A stretch of DNA of 64,000 nt from Pelagibaculum spongiae (GTDB taxonomy: Bacteria; Pseudomonadota; Gammaproteobacteria; Enterobacterales; Pelagibaculaceae), in assembly GCF_003097315.1 (NCBI RefSeq), contig NZ_QDDL01000001.1, forward strand, positions 372,001-436,000, given 5' to 3'. The position numbers were made by a program, and so were the translations under genes. Below are positions 15,909 to 23,192 of the stretch, one piece after another. How positions within the stretch are numbered: position 1 is the stretch's first letter; the number at the start of each line of letters is the position of its first letter. A model generated the notes under the pieces. That model ran no database searches and was not told where the DNA came from. It saw nothing but the letters and a program-made list of their open reading frames with translations.

Positions 15909-16799
15909 TTATCGATCAGACAATTCACTTTGAATATATCGAGCAAAATCTGAAATCGCTTGATTCGCTCGACTATCTGGATGATATAACAACCAAAGAT
16001 CTGTTTTTTCAGCAAAATGACAGCGACTATCTTCAACCAAACCATCTAGAGCACCCTTCAAATCGGGCAAAATAGCCTGACCTATACCAGCCATTGCCGC
16101 ATTTCGAATAGCAAGCATTGAATCAAAACTATGAAAACATGCATCGGCCTGTGCATTTTCTTGCGACCATATTTTGTAGTAGTGGTTTTTAATTTCGCCA
16201 CCGGGAATTAGCCAAGTTTGCACTGTTTTATTACTTTTAAGCTTTTCCCAATAGGCATTGCTGGCAGAAACCTTATGAGAAAATTGAGTTATTTTTCTTC
16301 CAATCATTGTTTCTGGTGGAAAATTAGTCGGCCTAATCGCTAAATCAAACTCTCTTTCCCATAACATTGAGGTGTCATTGCTAATGCTAATATTAAAATC
16401 GATTGCTGGGTTCTCATCAGAATAACGGGCAAATATTGGCAGCAAGCAACATGAAAACAACAAATCGGTTGTGGTAATTTTTAGTGTTACTTTTCCATCG
16501 CGCTGACCTGAGCTTAAAAAGTCATTGGCAGTATTAATTGCTTTGAAAACCACTTCACCCTGAACCGCCAACTCTCTCGCTAAATCATTGGGTGCATAGC
16601 CCTGCTTGGAACGGGTAAAAAGTGGCGCACCTATAGCTTGCTCAATCTTTTGAATCGCTCGATATACCGACGATGGGTTCTTTTCTAATAGCTTGGCTGC
16701 TTTTTCTAAAGTACCGCCTTGGCACAACGCATAAATAAAAAGTAACTCATTGCTGCCAAACAGCTTTTGCATCGATGAAATATCATTTTGCGTAGTCAC
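15909..16799 (-). CDS. LysR-family transcriptional regulator
   Basis: 296 residues. The N-terminal winged helix-turn-helix (about 15-75) reads 'ELLFIYALCQGGTLEKAAKLLEKNPSSVYRAIQKIEQAIGAPLFTRSKQGY'. A periplasmic-binding-protein-like effector domain follows (about 95-290). It is divergent from the cupin gene at 16862 with only 62 bp between the starts. For LysR proteins this usually means autoregulation and control of the neighbour. The inducer is unknown. Confidence 0.9.
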   Translation of the reverse strand: MTTQNDISSMQKLFGSNELLFIYALCQGGTLEKAAKLLEKNPSSVYRAIQKIEQAIGAPLFTRSKQGYAPNDLARELAVQGEVVFKAINTANDFLSSGQRDGKVTLKITTTDLLFSCCLLPIFARYSDENPAIDFNISISNDTSMLWEREFDLAIRPTNFPPETMIGRKITQFSHKVSASNAYWEKLKSNKTVQTWLIPGGEIKNHYYKIWSQENAQADACFHSFDSMLAIRNAAMAGIGQAILPDLKGALDGLVEDSRCHFAEKTDLWLLYHPDSRANQAISDFARYIQSELSDR

Positions 16800-16861
16800 A
16801 TATTTTCCTTTTGCAAAACAAATCTAAACTAGGTAATCATATTGATCACCAGAGAAAATCC

Positions 16862-17284
16862 ATGAAATTATTATTAACGTCACTCGCCATCACTTTGGCA
16901 CTAAGTGTTTCAAGCGTTTCAGCACACCAAACTAAAGGGCAAATGATTTCGGCCAAAGAAATTCCTTGGTCAAAATTAGGCAATACACCCATAGACTTTT
17001 CAGTGTTATGGGGCGATCGGGCTATAGGTGCCAATGGAACTTATTTGCGCTTGCCTGCAGGTTTTGAAACCGGAAGCCATGCACATACTCATGATTACAA
17101 TGGAATTACAATTCAGGGCGTCTGGGAACACAAAATTGGAAGCAAATGGAAGCGACTGCCAGTAGGTTCATATGTTTTTCAGCCTGGAAAAGAATTTCAC
17201 AACGATCGCTGCAAAGGTCCAGAAGCTTGTATTTTATTGATTCAGCAAAATCACAAAGGCGATCTACTGCTTCCTGAAAAATAA
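16862..17284 (+). CDS. Exported cupin-domain protein
   Basis: 140 residues from ATG 16862. The signal peptide ends around 'SVSSVSAHQ'. A single cupin barrel follows, with the metal-ligand pattern 'GFETGSHAHTHDYNGITIQG' (motif 1, His residues) and 'QPGKEFHNDRCKG' (motif 2 His). It probably acts in the periplasm. A cysteine pair near the end (C in 'DRCKG' and 'EACILL') could form a disulfide. It is divergent from a LysR regulator, its likely controller. The substrate is not predictable. A TTG start at 16811 is possible but would disrupt the signal peptide. Confidence 0.8.
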   Translation: MKLLLTSLAITLALSVSSVSAHQTKGQMISAKEIPWSKLGNTPIDFSVLWGDRAIGANGTYLRLPAGFETGSHAHTHDYNGITIQGVWEHKIGSKWKRLPVGSYVFQPGKEFHNDRCKGPEACILLIQQNHKGDLLLPEK

Positions 17285-17369
17285 AATCACTGCTTGTTGT
17301 CATAAATCAGCACTTTATTTAGTTTCTATCACATATGATTGATTTTTCAATTCGACACCACGGTAAATA

Positions 17370-17687
17370 ATGGCTTTGCAAACACATACTTTAGAAAACC
17401 CAAATGTAATAGAGTACGTTACATTTAAACAACTAAACACAGCATCTTCAGCAGAGCTAATGCAAAAAGCAGTTGCAACTGATGCAATTCTTGATGAAAT
17501 TGATGGGTATATCAAGCGCTATATCAGTCGACAAGACAATGGCACATGGGTCGAGGTTGTTTTCTGGAGAGACATGGATGCCGCAAAAATTGGGTTAGAT
17601 GCTTTTTTAGCCCACCCTGATAGCAAGCCATTTCTGGACTTAATTGCACCAGATTCAGTTGTTATAGAATACAGTCAAGTCATTTAG
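17370..17687 (+). CDS. Small protein, dimeric alpha/beta-barrel-like
   Basis: 105 residues. The pattern 'VIEYVTFKQLNTASSAELMQKA' … 'GYIKRYISRQDNGTWVEVVFWRDMDAAKIGLDAFLAHP' … 'VVIEYSQVI' fits a ferredoxin-like dimeric alpha/beta barrel, as in antibiotic-biosynthesis-monooxygenase-like and NIPSNAP proteins. The exact family is not certain. It is 85 bp after the cupin gene on the same strand with its own terminator, so it may be co-transcribed with the cupin and under the same LysR regulator. Confidence 0.6.
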   Translation: MALQTHTLENPNVIEYVTFKQLNTASSAELMQKAVATDAILDEIDGYIKRYISRQDNGTWVEVVFWRDMDAAKIGLDAFLAHPDSKPFLDLIAPDSVVIEYSQVI

Positions 17688-17704
17688 CTCAGCAGTTTGC
17701 AGCA

Positions 17705-17739
17705 TAAAAACCGTGACCAGCATGTCGCGGTTTTTTTTC
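17705..17739 (+). terminator. Intrinsic terminator
   Basis: Stem AACCGTGAC / GTCGCGGTT followed by eight T, 18 bp after the stop of the 105-residue gene. Confidence 0.85.
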
Positions 17740-18143
17740 ACCATCACACAAGCTTTCTAGACACACCTGCTTCATTACCCCTCTGAATAACAGCGCAATT
17801 ATCATAATTGAAACTAGGACAAATACTGGAATCAAAAATGCTGACGATCCCTGCAGACACACCTAAATTGAAGAAGTATTCACTCTGACTTGGCACAACT
17901 GGTTAGTTGATAGCTGTAATAATTTAGCGATGGTGCCGATGATAGATTTAGCTGAGTCTTGTTGAGGATGTAGCTGATGCGTGTTTCGATAGTATGAGCT
18001 AACGGCTTTTAATGATTTGGCTTAGACAGACAATCAAAGGGACTTGGCTTAGAACAAATAATCGAGAAAGAGGGGCGTTGCGAGGTTAACTCCAAAGCAG
18101 CAGGACGGCAAAGCCGTCCAACTGACTTGGTATTCTATGTGCT
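17740..18143. other. Intergenic stretch, no gene seen
   Basis: About 400 bp without a supportable frame. The only structure noted is a perfect hairpin GGACGGC-AAA-GCCGTCC at 18103-18119, downstream of the cold-shock gene on the minus strand. It lacks a clear T-run and may be a 3' stabilising hairpin or weak terminator. Confidence 0.5.
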
Positions 18144-18350
18144 CTAAAGAGGAACTACTTTATTTGCACATGGGCCTTTCTGGCCTTGACCAACTTCAAA
18201 CTCAACCTGTTGGCCGTCATTCAAAGTAGCATATCCGCCGCCAGCTTGAATTTCTGAATGGTGAACAAATAAATCTTTGCTTCCATCTTCAGGAGTAATG
18301 AATCCAAAACCCTTGTCGGCGTTGAACCACTTAACTGTTCCTTTGCTCAT
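18144..18350 (-). CDS. Cold-shock protein, CspA family
   Basis: 68 residues, one cold-shock domain and nothing else. RNP1 is 'KGFGFI' and RNP2 'DLFVHH', with aromatic residues for single-stranded nucleic acid binding; it starts [17 protein letters not shown]. It acts as an RNA chaperone and antiterminator. Members of this family are often regulated through a long structured 5' leader. The 1.2 kb upstream has no gene, so a long leader is possible. A TATGAT box is visible on the minus strand near 18387. Whether it is cold-induced cannot be read from sequence. Confidence 0.95.
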   Translation of the reverse strand: MSKGTVKWFNADKGFGFITPEDGSKDLFVHHSEIQAGGGYATLNDGQQVEFEVGQGQKGPCANKVVPL

Positions 18351-19531
18351 GTTCTTTACTCATATTATTGGTGAAATGTAATAATCATACCCGAATTCAC
18401 CGGTTCGAGTATAAATAGAAATTAGGTAAAACGCTTGCCGTATCAAACATTAAAGAATGCAGTTACGGACTTTTAGTACTGAGAGGTGTTCGCTTTAGCA
18501 AGCCTGAATCCATCGACCTGTTAAACATTTACGATCACAACTACTTTACTTATTAGCTTGGCTCAAGCCAAGTACTTCTGCAGCAATCCTTAACGAGGAT
18601 ACTTATAGCTCATAAATCAGTCGCCAAACTTAGCAGCATGAAATAATCAATCTTATATCAATTGCAAATTACTCAGCACTACAACCAACTCATGCTTCAA
18701 AACGCTAACGAACAATTAGTTAACCATTAGCAAATCTATTGGCTTCTCACCAATCGACACCTAACCGATGCACTGTTCAAACCGTCTTCAACGGCGCTTC
18801 CAAGACAACATGATAGCTGCTTAATCGAGGTTTCCATAACAAGTTGATCTAAAAGCATTTTTTAGATAAACCCTAAACCCTCGCAAACAAGCTTAATCGC
18901 TCGTTGCACGTAAGATAACAGGTTTCTTGTTATCTTAGAATGGGCGATATCTAACTAATTGATTTATTGTCGATAATTTTAATGACTTACCGGTGTATCG
19001 TAGTTAGAGAAAACCTGACGCTACAAAACTGTGCAGATCAAATGCCTCAAAACAGCGCCAACTGTGTGTACATACAACCGTAAAACCAATTCACTCGATC
19101 ATTCGACAAATTTAATGCCCAGCGCGCAATAACAAGCGACTACCGGCATAATAACAAGAATACAGCTACAAAAAATAGCTATAAAAACAACTACCCGCAA
19201 AAAAATATCTATTTAGCCTCAATGCCGTCCTATGACTACCAGTTAACCGGCAGGCTATCTATATAGAGATGTTTTGGAAGAATCTATCGGATAATGAGTG
19301 GTAGCTATCCGCTTTAGGCTCTCTATCAATTTCAATTAGCCTGTTGACTCTGGTAGTTGCCGATTCTAAAGCTACCGGCGTAAACTTGCTCCCAAGTAAC
19401 TCATAAGCAGCCTTTAGCAGTTAACGAGCATTAGCACTAGATCACGACTTCGCTGGTGTATTACGCGGCACAGCTGGATATCAAGCGTAATTCAGCTCTT
19501 GGCAAAACAATCAACCAAATAGCGAACAACT
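18351..19531. other. 1.2-kb gene-free region upstream of csp
   Basis: Stops occur densely in all frames and no family is recognisable. It holds the presumed csp leader and promoter at its left end. A hairpin repeat at 18911-18936 is related to one at 6288. At 19123-19138 there is AATAACAAGCGACTAC, which looks faintly like an attC end but lacks a partner arm. It may be decayed coding DNA or carry an untranslated RNA. Confidence 0.45.
18911..18936. repeat. Dispersed hairpin repeat, copy 2
   Basis: AAGATAACA and TGTTATCTT form an inverted repeat around GGTTTCT. The first 16 bases (AAGATAACAGGTTTCT) are identical to those at 6288-6303. The next 70 or so bases of both sites show a similar series (ATTGAT…, then TTACC[TG]…), suggesting a longer diverged repeat. 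Confidence 0.5.
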
Positions 19532-19831
19532 ATGGCATTTGATTTATATTTTGGCTCAACAAGCGAAAGCATTGAACATCACGAAGAAGAGATCTTTTCT
19601 TTTGTTACTGAATCTCACGCTCAATTGCTTCGCATCAAAAATGATTTTTATCGGGACCTTTCTTTTTCAAACGATCAATGCAACTTAATTGTTCACGAGC
19701 TGATTTTGGTAAAGGCAGAAATTTCTAAAAATAAAAAGCTATTTTATTTAGGCGACGTCTTGGATCGACTAATACTATTTTTTAGCATGGCATTCATTGG
19801 CAAGTTCAATGTTCGCTCTGAGAGCGATTGA
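19532..19831 (+). CDS. Hypothetical protein, 99 aa
   Basis: 99 residues starting MAFDLYFGSTSESIEHHEEE, mostly helical and acidic at the N-terminus, with no membrane segment or signal peptide. No family recognised. No clear Shine-Dalgarno is present (AATAGCGAACAACT precedes the ATG). The composition and uninterrupted frame after a long gene-free region support a real gene. Short intracellular proteins opening 'MxFDLYFxx' occur as accessory proteins of unknown role, which is only a loose memory. The following kinase gene is on the same strand 113 bp downstream. Confidence 0.5.
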   Translation: MAFDLYFGSTSESIEHHEEEIFSFVTESHAQLLRIKNDFYRDLSFSNDQCNLIVHELILVKAEISKNKKLFYLGDVLDRLILFFSMAFIGKFNVRSESD

Positions 19832-19944
19832 AAGCTTGCAAATACCTACTATTTAAACAGGCCTTTTGCTGGTTTGGCTCTAATCTAGTTACATCACCCC
19901 TTCATTACCATGTTCTACAACCAGAGAGATTTTAATCTAACCAT

Positions 19945-20472
19945 ATGAATAAAATCCTTATTTTTGGAAATTCCGGCTCAGGAAAAAGCTGGCTATCTGG
20001 CGAACTATCGAAGAGAACTAAATCATTAGAGGTGAATCTTGATAGTATTTTTTGGCTTCCTGGAGGCTATTTTCAAAAAAGATCACAGGAAGCCATCGAC
20101 CAAAGAATAAATGAAATAAAGTCTAACGATAATTGGGTAGTCGAGGGTGTATTTGGCAGCCTGATTGAAAAATTCATCCCAGCAGCCAGCGAAATCATAT
20201 TTTTAGATCTGCCTTGGGACGAATGTAAGGGAAACCTAATTAATAGGGGTTCAGAAAGCTCAAAACAACTTAATCAAGATCTAGCAGAGAGAAATTTCAA
20301 CAAGTTAGTTACATGGGCATCCGAATATAAAAACAGAAGCTCAAAAGCTTCATATTCATTTCACAACCAGCTCTTTCAATCTTTCCAAAGAAAAAAGCAC
20401 AGACTCAAAAATAGAGAGGAAATTAATTTATATCTCTCACAGGCAAGCTCACAAACATGCACATATACATAG
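19945..20472 (+). CDS. P-loop kinase-like protein (topology-modulation/adenylate-kinase-like)
   Basis: 175 residues. The Walker A motif is GNSGSGKS at residues 8-15. An Asp in 'VNLDSIFWLPGGY' corresponds to the substrate-contact position of small nucleoside-kinase-like proteins. 'WVVEGVFGS' and 'IIFLDLPWDECKGNLINR' match the family loosely called topology modulation (FlaR-like) or AAA_17/AAA_18 kinases. It is presumably a soluble small-molecule kinase of unknown substrate. A terminator follows directly. Confidence 0.75.
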   Translation: MNKILIFGNSGSGKSWLSGELSKRTKSLEVNLDSIFWLPGGYFQKRSQEAIDQRINEIKSNDNWVVEGVFGSLIEKFIPAASEIIFLDLPWDECKGNLINRGSESSKQLNQDLAERNFNKLVTWASEYKNRSSKASYSFHNQLFQSFQRKKHRLKNREEINLYLSQASSQTCTYT

Positions 20473-20494
20473 TAAGCAGCTAGACTTCTCAAGC

Positions 20495-20524
20495 ACAAAA
20501 AAAGGACCTTTCGGCCCTTTCTCA
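20495..20524. terminator. Intrinsic terminator (bidirectional)
   Basis: Stem AAAGGACC / GGCCCTTT with a TTTC loop, preceded by an A-run. It lies between the converging P-loop kinase gene and the DUF2489-like gene. Confidence 0.75.
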
Positions 20525-20537
20525 AATCAACACGCTG

Positions 20538-20999
20538 TTATGTCCACGAATGCCCCAAAAGCCGCTTGGCGTCTTCCAACACTTTTTCTTTATATTCAGC
20601 TTCCAGCAGTTCTCGTTGATAGTCCTGGCGCATTAAATCTTGTTTAGCCAGCTCTTTTCGTTCATCAAGAATGGCGAATTCATTCGCTTTACGGAACAAG
20701 GTAAATAACTGCGTGTAATCGCCTTCAAAGTCGTAGCTTTTGCCTGGCCAGCCTTCGAGCATTTTACCAATGCGGATAGAACCTTCGGAAATATTAAGGT
20801 CTTGCTCGACCATCATGCGGGCGATGGTTTCAACTGAATCGCGAATTTTCTTAGTGCGTTTCGCAATACCGGCTTGCGCCTGCTTTTCCAGCTCCAACTT
20901 CTTGTGCTGTTGTGCCCGTAACTTCTGCAGCAGAAAGCCTGCATAAATTGCCAACGGGCAGATAATTATCAATGCCGTCAGCAGCCAAAATCCATTCAT
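20538..20999 (-). CDS. DUF2489-like membrane-anchored coiled-coil protein
   Basis: 153 residues. One N-terminal membrane helix (residues 4-25, 'FWLLTALIIICPLAIYAGFLL') is followed by a long charged, mainly helical cytoplasmic part. The segment 'DSVETIARMMVEQDLNISEGSIRIGKMLEGWPGKSYDFEGDY' fits the DUF2489 family of gammaproteobacterial proteins of unknown function; the assignment is from memory of the pattern. It appears to be a single-gene unit with its terminator at 20500. Confidence 0.65.
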   Translation of the reverse strand: MNGFWLLTALIIICPLAIYAGFLLQKLRAQQHKKLELEKQAQAGIAKRTKKIRDSVETIARMMVEQDLNISEGSIRIGKMLEGWPGKSYDFEGDYTQLFTLFRKANEFAILDERKELAKQDLMRQDYQRELLEAEYKEKVLEDAKRLLGHSWT

Positions 21000-21191
21000 A
21001 GGTAAACTTCCACTTCAAAAGAACAACCTGATGCGCATATTATAACAGAGGCACCAGCGACATCCATTCGAGGTGATTTCGGCAGTATCGAGCGCAAGGA
21101 CTATGGCTAAGCGCCTATTGAGATTTGCCAGCGATTTGAAATGAAGCGAGGGCCAACCATCAGCCCCCGCCGACATAGAAATGTTGTTGGC

Positions 21192-21797
21192 CTAAAAAAC
21201 GGTTCTGACTTTTTTATCCGGGCGAACCATCCAAAATAGGACGATTGAAAACAGCGCACCCAAGGTATCGGAGAGCATATCTTTTTGCGCATCCCAGATA
21301 TCGCCTTGCGAACCGAGGAATTCAATTCCGGCTTCACCGCCTTCTATTACTGCATATTGCCATTCAATAATTTCATAGGCCGCCGCAACCGCCATAATAA
21401 AGAACAGCCCCATAAAGCTGGCTTGCAACACACCGGCAAAGCGGCGGCGGGTCATATATTCCATTAATGGATAGGCGTAAAAACCGACCGAGAAATGGCC
21501 AATTCGATCGAAATGATTTCGCTCGCTGCCCAATAGATCCGTGACAAAACCGAATGGCACATTGGCAAAGGTGTAGTGGCCGCCGACGGTGTGCCAAAAC
21601 ATCCAGAACGCCATCATCAAATAAGCTAGATTACTAAATTTAAATGCCGGGTAACTCACCAGCAATATCAGAAAAACCCCCACCACTGGGATAACTTCGG
21701 CCAACCATACTTCCCGAGATACTGGATCTATTCCCAGTACAATAAAAAAAACAATGAATACTAGGGCAAGAATTGATGGGAAACGGCTGACAGCCAT
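21192..21797 (-). CDS. DUF2238/YjdF-like inner membrane protein
   Basis: 201 residues from ATG 21797 (a GTG two codons upstream is possible). About six membrane helices. Conserved polar residues lie in 'FWHTVGGHYTFANVPFG', 'RNHFDRIGHFSVGFYAYPLMEY', 'AYEIIEWQYAV' and 'FLGSQGDIWDAQKDMLSDTLGAL'. These are the hallmark motifs of the YjdF family (DUF2238), whose function is unknown. A perfect FNR-type box (21906-21919) lies about 110 bp upstream of the start, so oxygen-responsive control is plausible. Confidence 0.85.
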   Translation of the reverse strand: MAVSRFPSILALVFIVFFIVLGIDPVSREVWLAEVIPVVGVFLILLVSYPAFKFSNLAYLMMAFWMFWHTVGGHYTFANVPFGFVTDLLGSERNHFDRIGHFSVGFYAYPLMEYMTRRRFAGVLQASFMGLFFIMAVAAAYEIIEWQYAVIEGGEAGIEFLGSQGDIWDAQKDMLSDTLGALFSIVLFWMVRPDKKVRTVF

Positions 21798-22157
21798 AAG
21801 CACTCCGGTTGATTTGGTCAGACAACAGTATGAAATAATTAATGCTTTAGGCGCAATCCTGATTGTAAAAAACTGTGAACGAGCTTAATTCGGGTAAAGC
21901 TTCGCTTGATGCAGATCAAAGACAAAAGCACCATATTGGCATGTTAGCGCTAAAAGTAATGACGCGGTTACTTGCTGACCCTCGCGTCATTCTGTAACTG
22001 GAAGTACGGAATCTATGGCTACGGAGGGTAAAATTTAATTTCTGATGGTTTGGCTGGAGCTTTAACTTTCTTGTTAATGGGCTCCCGTCTTCCTTGGCGA
22101 GAATGACGAGTACCCAATCATTTGCTCCGAGCTGCCACGAGAAAAACAAGAGGGAAG
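21798..22157. other. Intergenic region with FNR-type site
   Basis: 360 bp between two minus-strand genes. It holds the FNR-like box at 21906-21919. The remainder shows nothing definable; a loose GACGC…GCGTC inverted pair lies at 21961-21987. Confidence 0.5.
21906..21919. promoter_or_regulatory. FNR/ANR-type box (perfect palindrome)
   Basis: TTGATGCAGATCAA, a perfect match to the FNR consensus TTGAT-N4-ATCAA. It lies upstream of the YjdF-like gene (minus strand), centred about 115 bp before its ATG. Confidence 0.7.
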
Positions 22158-22952
22158 TTAACTGGCGGTTTCGGTTTGCTGTTGCAGTAATTTATCTAAC
22201 TTGGCTTCTATGCCATGCATTTTCTGCATTTGCTGCTGGTTTTGCTCAAGGATTTGCTGCTGATTACGTTCGATAGCTTGCTGTTGCTGCATCACTTGCT
22301 CCAAATCGATACTGGAAGCCAGGCCGGCAAAGCGGATCAAGAACCGCTGAATTTGTCGCCAGCTCATAGGAAAAGCTTGCTCAGCTTGCTCAGCATCGGT
22401 CCTAATCGCTACAAACTCAGCTTGCGATTGCCTCTGTTCTAGCAACCGCTCTGCTGCCTTTAGCCATGCATCAGCTAACTGCTGCTGTTCCAGTTGAGTC
22501 GTTTTTTTAGCTTGAAAGTTGTTCGCTACGACATAGAGCGCATCTTTTAAGCAACGAAAAATTTCATCAGCCCAAGCTTGTCGATTGTGTTGTAGCTGGT
22601 CACCAGCATCTGAAAGCATTTGCAGTGCAAAGTCAGCTTCAGCGGTCGACGGGAAAATTTTGATTAGCTGCTGCCAACTGGCAATCAGTGTTTTGGTATT
22701 TTCAGGCCAATGAAATGGAATTAATAACGGTGATTGCGGCAAATCTAGCTGATTAATCAAATCACCCCAAGCTAATGTGTCCTGCGATAAATCACAGTCA
22801 AGCGGGATGCGCACGCCAGAACTGACGCGCCATTTCTGGAACGCATCACTTAGTGAAGCAGCAGCTTCATCGCAGGCTTTCCTTGCCTGTGCTTTAGAAC
22901 TCGCAGCTGAAAAGCCCAGATAAAACTCGGTAAAATTCCCTTTCAATAACAT
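22158..22952 (-). CDS. Helical coiled-coil protein, possibly PhaE-like
   Basis: 264 residues, no signal peptide, Gln- and Ala-rich. The middle part 'LADAWLKAAERLLEQRQSQAEFVAIRTDAEQAEQAF' has the look of the PhaE subunit of class III polyhydroxyalkanoate synthase. The C-terminus (about 210-260) is a Gln-rich coiled coil ('QQQQAIERNQQQILEQNQQQ'). No PhaC lies next to it, so the PhaE idea is weak; it may be an unrelated helical scaffold protein. It is a single gene on the minus strand. Confidence 0.5.
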   Translation of the reverse strand: MLLKGNFTEFYLGFSAASSKAQARKACDEAAASLSDAFQKWRVSSGVRIPLDCDLSQDTLAWGDLINQLDLPQSPLLIPFHWPENTKTLIASWQQLIKIFPSTAEADFALQMLSDAGDQLQHNRQAWADEIFRCLKDALYVVANNFQAKKTTQLEQQQLADAWLKAAERLLEQRQSQAEFVAIRTDAEQAEQAFPMSWRQIQRFLIRFAGLASSIDLEQVMQQQQAIERNQQQILEQNQQQMQKMHGIEAKLDKLLQQQTETAS

Positions 22953-23009
22953 CTACAGCAACTTCTTTTGAACAAGCGGCCATAATGCGCGAATTAGCGG
23001 CGAGCTGCA

Positions 23010-23084
23010 ATGCTGGTTGATCGGCTGGGCTGGTTTATTTTGTTGCTTTTAATAGGTTCGATTCTATTGTTGTGGCTCGCATAA
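23010..23084 (+). CDS. Candidate 24-residue membrane peptide
   Basis: ATG 23010 to TAA 23084 encodes MLVDRLGWFILLLLIGSILL and LWLA, a single hydrophobic helix with a charged N-terminus. GGCGAG lies 9 nt upstream. It lies between the coiled-coil gene (minus strand) and the pnp terminator. Small membrane peptides of this type are often unannotated. With 24 codons, chance cannot be excluded. Confidence 0.3.
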   Translation: MLVDRLGWFILLLLIGSILLLWLA

Positions 23085-23132
23085 AGTTTCAACACAACCC
23101 ACATCAAGCGCAGAACCATAAATAACAGACAT

Positions 23133-23164
23133 AAAAAAAGACGCCCTTAGGCGTCTTTTTCAAA
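23133..23164 (-). terminator. pnp terminator
   Basis: Stem AAAGACGCC / GGCGTCTTT with a CTTA loop; on the minus strand a T-run follows. 30 bp past the pnp stop, ending the rimP-to-pnp transcript. Confidence 0.9.
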
Positions 23165-23192
23165 AGCATCTTTACAATCTAGCTGGCTGAAA

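Noticed and set aside
19123-19138. AATAACAAGCGACTAC as an attC site
   Set aside because: No complementary second arm or second core site within 150 bp.
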